64,000 bases of DNA from an uncultured Pseudomonadales bacterium. Lineage in GTDB: Bacteria > Pseudomonadota > Gammaproteobacteria > Pseudomonadales > Azotimanducaceae. Positions 16,303 through 23,931 of this stretch are shown here, piece after piece. Position numbers and translations under genes: made by a program. The notes under the pieces were generated by a model, which ran no database searches, was not told the DNA's origin, and saw only the letters and a program-made list of their open reading frames with translations. How positions within the stretch are numbered: position 1 is the first letter of the stretch; each line of letters opens with the position of its first letter. Location of the stretch: positions 3,606,522 to 3,670,521 of the forward strand of contig CATOTI010000002.1 in the NCBI GenBank assembly GCA_951813295.1, given 5' to 3'.

Positions 16303-17293
16303 GCACGCTGCAACTCGACGGGCCGGTTAACATCCAGGTCGTGCTGGCGCTTACGCTGCCGACCATCAGCGACGAAGAAGTCGCCGAGATCATCGACGCC
16401 GCGCCCGAAGGTTCGACAGTCAACGTGGTCAAGGGCGTACGCGACGCGGTGGAGCAAGCGGCCGACGTCGACATCATTCTCGGCATCATCCCCGAGGTGC
16501 TTTATGACGCAGCGCCGCGCTTGAAGTGGGTACACGCGATCGCGTCGGGCATGGACTCGATGCTGTATCCGAAAATGCGTGACTCCAGTGTTCTGCTGAG
16601 CGGTGAGAAGGGCTTGGTGGGCGGACATCTCGCCGACACCGGTTTTGGCTTGCTGCTGGCGCTGACGCGACAGATCAAGACCGCCTTTGCGCTCGGCGCG
16701 GACGGTTGGAATCACCGGCCCGACATGCGCATGAAGGAGGTCGAACTCGAAGGCCTCACGATGGGTGTGGTCGGCTTCGGCGGCACGGGTCGGGCGATGG
16801 CGCGACGCGCGGTCGCTTTTGGCATGAACGTCATCGCGGTCGATGCGTTGGCCGTACCGGGTCGGACGGCGTGGAGGAAGTCTGGACCCTGGATCGTCTG
16901 CCGGATCTTCTGGGTGCTGCCGACGTCGTCGCGATCGGTGCCCCGTTGACGCCCGAGACGACGAATCTCTTTGATGATGCGGCGTTTTCCCAGATGAAAC
17001 GCGGTGCGTTGATCGTCAACGTCACGCGCGGTGAAATCATCGACGGTGACGCCTTGGTTGCGGCACTGCGCGACGGTCGTTGCGGGGGTGCAGCGCTCGA
17101 TGTCGCGCCGATCGAACCGCTACCGGCCGACCATCCGCTCTGGAGTTTCGACAACGTCGCAATGACGCCCCACACCGCCGGGGCGAGTCAGCTGCGGGGC
17201 CCGCGCAACATCGCCCGTTTCTGCGAGAACCTGCGACGCGCACAGGCGCGGGAGGAACTCGTCGGCGTTGTCGACAAGCACGCCGGTTTCTAA
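16299..17293 (+). pseudogene. D-2-hydroxyacid dehydrogenase family gene with a frameshift
   Basis: The encoded protein is an NAD-dependent D-isomer-specific 2-hydroxyacid dehydrogenase in two frames. The first frame (from GTG 16299) has the N-domain and the Rossmann motif GVVGFGGTGRAMARR, reaching VIAVDALAVP near 16857. The homology then continues one frame over with GVEEVWTLDRLPDLLG, KRGALIVNVTRGEIID (catalytic Arg and Glu region) and MTPHTAGAS (catalytic His). One base missing, or two extra, between about 16855 and 16872 explains it; the GGG there is a possible indel site. Both halves are otherwise intact, so a sequencing indel is as likely as recent decay. Start overlaps the amidohydrolase stop. 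Confidence 0.82.
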
Positions 17294-17425
17294 GCGGCTG
17301 GAGCCGCCAGCGTTCATTGCAGGGGGCGACACCTGCGCTGGCTGCTCAATCTTCCGTCGACACGAGCTTCGTCGCGGAATGTATAGACTCATTCGCCGTG
17401 GTCGCGCCCGAGTTCGCTTCTCGCC

Positions 17426-19048
17426 TTGAAAAACACTCGTACACTCGTTTGCTGGTTTACCGCATGGGCCATGTCGGGCCTCGTCGCGGCGGAAGAAAGC
17501 AGCGTGCGTTTTGCCGAGGTCGCCCGTGACGCTGGCGTCGTGTTCCGACATGAAAATGGCGGCAGCGGGCAGATGCGCACGGTCGAAATCGTCGGAGCCG
17601 GCGTCGCGACATTCGACTACGACGGCGACGGTCAGCTCGATATATGGCTCGTTCAAAGCGGTGCGCTCGACTCGGCGAATACGCAGGGCGATCGCCTGTT
17701 TCGCAACGTGTCGAGAAACGGCGAACTCGCTTTTGCGGACGTAACGTCGGAGGCCGGCATCGAGGCAACCGAGTACGGCATGGGCATCGCTGTCGCGGAC
17801 TACGACGGCGACGGTGACGACGACGTCTTCCTCGCGAGTTACGGACCGAACCGGCTCTATCGAAACCTTGGCGATGGGCGTTTCGAAGAAATCGCCTCAG
17901 CGGCCGGCGTCGACTCGGACGCCTGGTCCGTTGCCGCGTCGTTTTTCGACTACGACGGCGACGGTTATCTGGACCTCTACGTCGTGAACTATCTCGAGTA
18001 CGACCACACGGCACATGAAGCCTGCTTTGGCTACTCCTCGCAGAAGCTCTATTGCGCCCCGCATGGCTATGCGCCGGCGCCGGACGTGCTTTACCGCAAT
18101 CTCGGCAATGGTCGTTTCGAGGACGTCAGTACAACCGCGGGAATCGGCTCGACGCGCGAGCGTGGCATGGGGGTCGTCGCGCGGGACTTCGATGGCGACG
18201 GGCGGGTCGATGTTTACGTCGCCAACGACGCCGGCGAGAACAATCTCTGGCGCAACACCGAGGCCGGATTCCGTGACGACGCACTCTTTGAAGGCGTTGC
18301 CGTAAATTCGTTTGGCGTAGCCGAGGCGAGTATGGGTCTCGCCGTGGCCGACTACGACGTGGACGGCGACCTGGACCTCTTCGTCACACACGATCGCAAG
18401 GAAACGAACACGCTCTACGAGAAAGGCAGACACGGCTACAGCGATCGAACGAATCGCCTGGGCCTCGGCGCGAGCAGCATGGCCCATACCGGTTTCGGCA
18501 CGGTTTGGCTCGACGCCGACGCCGATGGTGATCTCGATCTTTTCTCGGGCAACGGCGCGGTGCGCGTGATCGAATCGCAGCGCGGTGAGCGGGCCGTCCC
18601 GCTAGCGGAGCCGGATCAGCTCTGGCTGCAACGCGATGGCGCTTTCGAGGAAACCCGCGTCGCGGTCTTTCAAGAGGTTTCCGTCGCACGCGGTGTCGCT
18701 CGCGCCGACCTCGACAACGACGGAGAGCATGACCTCGTCGTCAACAACAACGGCGGGTCCGCGAGGATCTACCGAAACGACGCTGATCAAGGCGATTCAT
18801 CGTGGATCGGGATCGACCTCCGCGGCGCGAATGTTATCGGTGCTGTGGTGAGCGCCGGAGGGCGCCGCTTTGTCGTGCAGACCGACGGTAGTTACGCGTC
18901 TGCATCGGATCGCCGGGTGCTGATCACCGGTGTCGCCGGCGCGATCGGTGTCGACGTGAGTTGGCCGGATGGTTTTGTCAGTCGTCGCGTTCTCCCAGCG
19001 GGTCGGTATCACGTCATCGGGCGTCCGAAGGTGAGCGAGCGGCCGTGA
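17426..19048 (+). CDS. Secreted FG-GAP/VCBS beta-propeller protein with ASPIC-like C-terminus (CRTAC1-like)
   Basis: Exported protein of 540 residues: residues 1-22 form a signal peptide. It contains at least seven calcium-loop repeats of the D-x-D-G-D-G-x-x-D type, for example DYDGDGQLD, DYDGDGDDD, DYDGDGYLD, DFDGDGRVD, DYDVDGDLD and DADADGDLD, the blades of an integrin-like propeller. The C-terminal part, RIYRNDADQGDSSWIGIDLRG to VSWPDGF, matches the ASPIC/UnbV domain. The start is TTG 17426 without a clear Shine-Dalgarno. The stop overlaps the start of a TPR protein. Bacterial CRTAC1-like/TPR pairs are common, but their role is unknown. Confidence 0.88.
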   Translation: MKNTRTLVCWFTAWAMSGLVAAEESSVRFAEVARDAGVVFRHENGGSGQMRTVEIVGAGVATFDYDGDGQLDIWLVQSGALDSANTQGDRLFRNVSRNGELAFADVTSEAGIEATEYGMGIAVADYDGDGDDDVFLASYGPNRLYRNLGDGRFEEIASAAGVDSDAWSVAASFFDYDGDGYLDLYVVNYLEYDHTAHEACFGYSSQKLYCAPHGYAPAPDVLYRNLGNGRFEDVSTTAGIGSTRERGMGVVARDFDGDGRVDVYVANDAGENNLWRNTEAGFRDDALFEGVAVNSFGVAEASMGLAVADYDVDGDLDLFVTHDRKETNTLYEKGRHGYSDRTNRLGLGASSMAHTGFGTVWLDADADGDLDLFSGNGAVRVIESQRGERAVPLAEPDQLWLQRDGAFEETRVAVFQEVSVARGVARADLDNDGEHDLVVNNNGGSARIYRNDADQGDSSWIGIDLRGANVIGAVVSAGGRRFVVQTDGSYASASDRRVLITGVAGAIGVDVSWPDGFVSRRVLPAGRYHVIGRPKVSERP

Positions 19049-20601
19049 AGGTAGCTCCCGTGGTGATTACCTTCGCGATAGCGCTGGGTTCGTCCGCGGC
19101 GACACCGGATTGGCCTGGCCTCGATCCCGTCGCGGCCGCGGCGCTTCGCTCCGCGTACGAGCAAGCAAACAGCGCTGCGGCTGCGAAGCCGTCGCCAGAA
19201 GCGGCGCGATCGTGGGCCGATTTCGCGATGTTGTTGCACGCACAATCGCTCCACCGTGATGCCGAGGGTGCCTACGGCGAGGCGATTGCCGCGCGTGGGC
19301 CGGACGACTCGCCGGGCGAACTCGCGAAATGGCAATACCTACTGGGTGTCGTGCATCTCGAAAACGGGGATATCCCGGCGGCGCGCAGGGCGTTCCGGGC
19401 AAGCGTCGGCTACGACGCCTACCTGCCGGCGCGGCTCCGCCTCCTTCGCGCGGAACTTCTGTTGGGGAACATCGAGGCCGCCGATGAATTGGCGCGGGAT
19501 CTCCTTCAGGAAGCGCCGGACGTCGCCGTCGTCCTCGCTGCGAATGCAGATGTCGCGATCGAGCGCGAACGGTGGAGCGAAGCCCGGGACTTTCTCGAAC
19601 GGGGATTACGCCTCGAACCTGGTGCTGGTCTTTTGGCGTTCAAGCTAGCCCGCGTTTATCGCGCGCTGGGCGATATCGCGGCGACATCACATTGGCTTAC
19701 CCAACGAAACGACAAGGCGGCGTTGCTCGATGATCCGTGGCTCGCGGAGGTGGCAGCGCAGAGCTTGAACGCACGCTTCTTTGCGCGCGCCGGTGAACGT
19801 GCGCTCGAGCGCAATGATCCAGCCGACGCGCTAGAAAGCTTCGCCAGAGCCGAGAGCCTCGATCCGGAAAATCCGGACTTTGCCCTCGGCCGGGCGCTCG
19901 CGCTCGCCCAATCGGGTCTTCGCGACGAAGCCGTCGCGATCGCACGATCCGTGCTTGCCGGTGGATCTTTGCGCGAGAAGGCCGAGTACGTTCTGGCTTT
20001 TGCACTCCGACTCGACCAGCCCGAAGAGGCTTTCCAGGTGCTCCACGCGCGTGGTGTTGCGCGAACGATGGACGAGAAACGCATCGCGCTCTTGGGGGCG
20101 CTTGCGATCAAGATGGATCGGCTCGACGTAGCAGCCGAGGCGTTCGCGGCTCTCGTCGATCGAACGAGTCGTGACGCGTACGCGCTTTTCTGGAATGGCT
20201 TCGTGACCGCGGCACTCGGGGCGTGCGACGAGGCGCGAACGAGTGTGAATCGCGCAGTGCAGATCGAGCCCCGTTGGGGCCAGGCGCGTGTCCTCGCCTG
20301 GAGTCTGACGGCACTTTGCGGATCCGCCGAAGAGCGTCAGCGCACGTTTGAAACGGTCGATCGTCTGCACTTACGCCAGCTCCAAAGCGGTGGCGGTGCA
20401 GCGGCGGATCTGATCCTGACCCTGGCTCTCCTGCATGCCGCGCAAACGCGATTCGATGCCGCGCTAGAACTCACGCTACCCCTCCTGCCGAACGCCGACG
20501 CACAGCACCTTGCCGATGGTTTCCGCACAGGCCGTTTGACGAATGATCAGTTTCCCGGGCGCTGGACGTGGCTCCCGCGGGAGGTTTTGCCGACCCGATA
20601 G
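19045..20601 (+). CDS. Exported tetratricopeptide repeat protein
   Basis: Helical-repeat protein of 518 residues with a short N-terminal signal-like segment (KVAPVVITFAIALGSSAAT). TPR-like helix pairs run through most of it, such as YLLGVVHLENGDIPAARRAF, ALERNDPADALESFARAESL and ALVDRTSRDAYALFWNGFV. The GTG at 19045 overlaps the upstream TGA (GTGA), showing translational coupling to the CRTAC1-like gene, so the two proteins probably meet in the periplasm. A longer in-frame start at 18961 would lie inside the upstream gene and lacks support. No enzymatic motif is seen; a scaffold role is likely. Confidence 0.82.
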   Translation: MKVAPVVITFAIALGSSAATPDWPGLDPVAAAALRSAYEQANSAAAAKPSPEAARSWADFAMLLHAQSLHRDAEGAYGEAIAARGPDDSPGELAKWQYLLGVVHLENGDIPAARRAFRASVGYDAYLPARLRLLRAELLLGNIEAADELARDLLQEAPDVAVVLAANADVAIERERWSEARDFLERGLRLEPGAGLLAFKLARVYRALGDIAATSHWLTQRNDKAALLDDPWLAEVAAQSLNARFFARAGERALERNDPADALESFARAESLDPENPDFALGRALALAQSGLRDEAVAIARSVLAGGSLREKAEYVLAFALRLDQPEEAFQVLHARGVARTMDEKRIALLGALAIKMDRLDVAAEAFAALVDRTSRDAYALFWNGFVTAALGACDEARTSVNRAVQIEPRWGQARVLAWSLTALCGSAEERQRTFETVDRLHLRQLQSGGGAAADLILTLALLHAAQTRFDAALELTLPLLPNADAQHLADGFRTGRLTNDQFPGRWTWLPREVLPTR

Positions 20602-20642
20602 CCGGCATACTTTGCGGCTGAAGAAATCAGGGAGAAGAATGG

Positions 20643-21542
20643 ATGTCTGATATCAGATTCGATGAACGCGTCGTCGTCGTGACCGGCGCCGGCAATGGCC
20701 TCGGACGCTCACACGCGATGGATTTCGCGCGCCGGGGCGCGAAGGTCGTGGTCAACGATCTTGGCGGCGGCGCCTTCGGTGAAGGCTCGGATCAACGCGT
20801 TGCGGACGTTGTGGTCGACGAGATCAAGGCGGCGGGTGGCGAAGCCGCGGCAAACTACGATTCGGTGACCGACGGCGACAAGATCGTCCAGACCGCCATG
20901 GACGCCTTTGGCCGCGTCGATGTCGTCATCAACAACGCGGGCATTCTGCGTGACAAGTCTTTCCACAAGATGACGGACGACGACTGGGACATCATTTTCG
21001 ACGTGCACGTTCGCGGCGCCTACAAGGTGACCCATGCGGCCTGGCCGATGATGCGCGATCAGAACTATGGTCGGGTGGTCTTCACCACGTCGGCAGCCGG
21101 GATCTACGGTAACTTCGGCCAGACCAATTATTCCGCGGCGAAGCTTGCGCAGCTCGGCATGGCCCAGACGCTCGCGCACGAAGGGCGTAGCAAAAACGTC
21201 AACGTCAACACCATCGCCCCGATCGCGGGTTCGCGGCTGACGGAAACGGTCATGTCGAAGGAGATGGTCGACATGCTCAAACCCGAATACGTGACCCCGC
21301 TCGTGATCAAGCTCTGTGATGAGAACAGCGCCGTCACCAACGGGCTCTTCGAAGTTGGCGCGGGGTTCTGCGCGGAGGTTCGCTGGGAGCGAACGCAGGG
21401 TGCTTATCTCGACATGTCCGGTTTCGACGCCGAAGACATCGAAGACAACTGGGACAAGATCACCGACTTCACGGATGCCAATCACCCGGCCGATATTGGT
21501 GAGGCGAACAAACTGCTTTTTGCCAACCTGCGGCGGGACTGA
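20643..21542 (+). CDS. SDR family 3-hydroxyacyl-CoA dehydrogenase (MFE-2/HSD17B4-like)
   Basis: Short-chain dehydrogenase of 299 residues. VVVTGAGNGLGRSHAMDFA is the NAD-binding TGxxxGxG motif, VVNDLGGG is the acidic loop selecting NAD, NNAG stabilises the core, and YSAAKLA is the catalytic YxxxK with an upstream Ser in TTSAAGIYG. This wording is characteristic of the dehydrogenase domain of type-2 peroxisomal multifunctional enzyme, which oxidises (3R)-hydroxyacyl-CoA. The C-terminal 50 residues, including ERTQGAYLDMSGF, extend beyond the core as in that group. GGGAG precedes the ATG. It suits the acyl-CoA theme of this region. Confidence 0.88.
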   Translation: MSDIRFDERVVVVTGAGNGLGRSHAMDFARRGAKVVVNDLGGGAFGEGSDQRVADVVVDEIKAAGGEAAANYDSVTDGDKIVQTAMDAFGRVDVVINNAGILRDKSFHKMTDDDWDIIFDVHVRGAYKVTHAAWPMMRDQNYGRVVFTTSAAGIYGNFGQTNYSAAKLAQLGMAQTLAHEGRSKNVNVNTIAPIAGSRLTETVMSKEMVDMLKPEYVTPLVIKLCDENSAVTNGLFEVGAGFCAEVRWERTQGAYLDMSGFDAEDIEDNWDKITDFTDANHPADIGEANKLLFANLRRD

Positions 21543-21559
21543 CCAGCGGTGAGCGGTAG

Positions 21560-22429
21560 ATGACGTCTGCGCGTATCCGTCTGACGGCGGCGCTCGTTTG
21601 CGTCGTCGTTACCGGGTGTGAATTCGGCGTCCCCCACGCCCAGACGGAGTCCGGCCTTTTCGCTTCGTCGGTTAGTTTGAGTTATGCGCTCGATCTACCG
21701 AGGGACGGCACACCACCGTTTCCGGTCGTGATCATCGGTCATGGCTCAGGGCCGGATACTAAGAACGAGAAAATCGCCTGGGCAGAACAGCTGACCGAAC
21801 GCGGGTTCGCTACGTTTCGTTTCGACAAACGTGGGGTCGGCGACTCCGAAGGCGAGTACCGCCGCGGCTACGCTGATTTCGAGGTGCTCAGCGCCGATCT
21901 CGTCGCGGCAGTCGACTTTGTGCGCACCGACACGCGTCTGGACCACGATCGAATCGGGCTCATGGGGTCGAGTCAGGCCGGCTGGATCATTCCGATGGTG
22001 GCGACGAGAGCGCCAGCCGTCGATTTTGCGATGATTCTCTCGGGTCCGACGGTCACGGTCGCGGAGCACAACTTCTGGGCGTCGGAAGCAGCGAACGAGG
22101 ACCTGACGGTCGAGGAACTCGAAGTCCTCCTGGATGGCTTCGAGCCAGGTCCCGGGGATTTCGACCCGCGGGTCTACATCGAAGGTCTGGCGATACCGGT
22201 TCTATGGCTCCTCGGCCGAGAGGATCGGATCATCCCCGCGATTCGTAGCGCCGCGATCGTCGGCGAGATCGCGACGGCGCAGGCTCGGGATTTCTCGGTG
22301 GTGATGTATCCGCACGCGGATCACGGGCTGCGTGACGCATCGTCCGGTAATCGCATCGATTATTGGGGGGATCTGTTCACCTGGTTGGGTGACGCCTCGA
22401 ATCCTGGGGGCGCCGGCGCGTCGCCCTGA
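21560..22429 (+). CDS. Lipoprotein alpha/beta hydrolase
   Basis: Alpha/beta hydrolase of 289 residues with a lipoprotein signal: VVVTGC places the lipidated Cys at residue 20. The strand before the oxyanion hole reads VVIIGHGSGPD, the nucleophile elbow is GLMGSSQAGW with Ser138, and the catalytic His is in YPHADHGLRD, with the Asp probably in LLGREDRII. It resembles acyl-peptidase or dienelactone-hydrolase-like family proteins that act on small esters or peptides at the membrane. It follows the dehydrogenase gene by 17 bases and converges on the DUF3500 gene. Confidence 0.85.
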   Translation: MTSARIRLTAALVCVVVTGCEFGVPHAQTESGLFASSVSLSYALDLPRDGTPPFPVVIIGHGSGPDTKNEKIAWAEQLTERGFATFRFDKRGVGDSEGEYRRGYADFEVLSADLVAAVDFVRTDTRLDHDRIGLMGSSQAGWIIPMVATRAPAVDFAMILSGPTVTVAEHNFWASEAANEDLTVEELEVLLDGFEPGPGDFDPRVYIEGLAIPVLWLLGREDRIIPAIRSAAIVGEIATAQARDFSVVMYPHADHGLRDASSGNRIDYWGDLFTWLGDASNPGGAGASP

Positions 22430-22437
22430 TCGTCCGG

Positions 22438-23667
22438 CTAGTCTCCGTGATGATGTTCTGCGTAGTGCTGGCGCAATAGGTCCTTGCCGTAGTCGTTGCC
22501 GTTCGGCGTCCGAACGACGGCGTGGACGTGCTCGCGGGTCGGTCCTTCGGGGTAGACATGGCGGAGCCCGACCGGGTTTTCGTGATCGAATTCGATCAAG
22601 ACGACTGGGCTGTGGATCCGGTAGTAGAAAACCGAGTCGTCCGCTGTCGCGCCGATCCAGGCGAAAAAGGTGTCGTCCAGATGCGCCTCGATGGCGTTCA
22701 TTCGAACCTCGGCGTGGCCGGTACGAAGATTGCCGATGTAGAGCTTGATCAATTCGAGGAGCAGCTCTCTCTGGGCGGCGTCGAACGTACTCACCCTCAC
22801 ACCGGCGTAGTCGAGCACCAGGTTGTCGCTGAATGCCTGGGCGAGAATGTTGTTGCCGGGCTTGTCAGTATCGAGAACCGCCGCCTCGATCTGTGTCGAT
22901 GACAAGCTTCTGAGCATGGCGAGTCCGGCTGCCTGCTCAGCGTCCATGATTCGTGTGCCCTGGTATTTGCCGGCGTGCGCGACGACCGGTTCCGATCCCC
23001 AGAAGGCAGGCGAGAGGACGACCTGGTCGCCCAGCACGAAGTAATTCAGGTTGAGATGGTGGCCGTCGAGTTGCCAGCCCCACGGTTGTTCGGCGGAAGG
23101 TTCGCCCATGACCGTGAGATGGTATTTCCACTCACCGTAGTCGACGTGGTTGTCGTTGTTCAGCTCCGCAAGTGTCTCGTTGAGGCGCATGATGTCGCGC
23201 GACAGCTTCAATCCCCTGGCGCTGAGTGACACGCGTAAAAGATCGAATGCGGCGTCGCGTTGATCGGCGTTCATCGCTTCGAAAGACACGCCTTCGCGTC
23301 GGTAGATGTGCTGGTTTGCCCATTTGCGCCACTCGATGTGGTCGACAGGAAAGCGTGTCGCGCGTTGCTGCTCATGGTTCAACGTCGACAAGAACGTGTT
23401 GGCGCTGGTGACCACGGCGTCGGTTGCGACTCCGGTCTGCTCGATCGGGTAGAGGTCCGGAACCAGGGTTCCGTGGGTCGTCACACCGACGAAGGCCTCC
23501 GCGAGGGGACGTTCGATGAATTCGCTGAAACGATGCGACCGCTCGTTGTACTGGGCCGGTGTGGGGATCGGTCGAGGGGCGGCTTCCATGGGCTCCGCGG
23601 CGTGAAACCGTGTGGGTGCGGCGATCGACACTGCGATCACGGCAAGGATGATTCGATGAGTTGCCAT
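22438..23667 (-). CDS. Exported DUF3500 family protein
   Basis: Secreted protein of 409 residues with signal peptide MATHRIILAVIAVSIAAP. The segment PWGWQLDGHHLNLNYFVLGD is typical of DUF3500 proteins. Further conserved stretches are PAFWGSEP and HYRIHSP-like YYRIHSPVVLIEFDHENPVG, and the protein ends in a His-rich tail HAVVRTPNGNDYGKDLL...HYAEHHHGD. The function of the family is not established; the His/Asp-rich positions suggest metal binding. The start is the ATG at 23667, not an upstream in-frame Met that would cross the riboswitch region. It is divergent from the riboswitch-controlled receptor. Confidence 0.8.
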   Translation of the reverse strand: MATHRIILAVIAVSIAAPTRFHAAEPMEAAPRPIPTPAQYNERSHRFSEFIERPLAEAFVGVTTHGTLVPDLYPIEQTGVATDAVVTSANTFLSTLNHEQQRATRFPVDHIEWRKWANQHIYRREGVSFEAMNADQRDAAFDLLRVSLSARGLKLSRDIMRLNETLAELNNDNHVDYGEWKYHLTVMGEPSAEQPWGWQLDGHHLNLNYFVLGDQVVLSPAFWGSEPVVAHAGKYQGTRIMDAEQAAGLAMLRSLSSTQIEAAVLDTDKPGNNILAQAFSDNLVLDYAGVRVSTFDAAQRELLLELIKLYIGNLRTGHAEVRMNAIEAHLDDTFFAWIGATADDSVFYYRIHSPVVLIEFDHENPVGLRHVYPEGPTREHVHAVVRTPNGNDYGKDLLRQHYAEHHHGD

Positions 23668-23790
23668 TGGTGCCTTTGTCCGGGTGGTTCGACGGGCGTC
23701 ACGGGTCGATCGATGTCCGACGTTAGGAAGCATCGCGTCGGTTGGCAAGCAAAGCGATTTGACAGCGAGCCCTGCTGCCATGAGACTTCC

Positions 23791-23882
23791 GCGCGCCCAA
23801 GGGGTGGAGCAATCCTGAGACGTCGTCATAAACGGCGGACCCTTTGAACCTGAACCGGTTAATGCCGGCGGAGGAATCGGGC
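23791..23882 (+). promoter_or_regulatory. TPP riboswitch (THI element) aptamer
   Basis: The sequence carries the conserved thiamine-pyrophosphate aptamer blocks in order: CAAGGGGTG, CTGAGA at 23815-23820, ACCCTTTGAACCTGA at 23839-23853, and GGTTAATGCCGGCGGAGGAA at 23857-23876. A closing P1 helix can form between GCCC (23795-23798) and GGGC (23879-23882). It stands about 50 bases before the TonB receptor start, on the same strand. TPP binding should reduce expression of that gene when thiamine is plentiful. Confidence 0.9.
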
Positions 23883-23894
23883 TGGCCCGCGGGC

Positions 23895-23926
23895 CGCTCC
23901 TTGGGTGGTGAACCACTAACGGAGCG
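23895..23926 (+). promoter_or_regulatory. Shine-Dalgarno-sequestering hairpin of the TPP riboswitch
   Basis: CGCTCC (23895-23900) pairs with GGAGCG (23921-23926), and an inner GTGG-tgaa-CCAC helix stacks on it. The 3' arm is the ribosome-binding site (GGAG, 7 bases before the ATG at 23932), so the folded form hides the start. A GGCCCGCGGGCC palindrome between aptamer and hairpin may supply the competing pairing. This points to translational control. Confidence 0.65.
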
Positions 23927-23931
23927 ATCCA

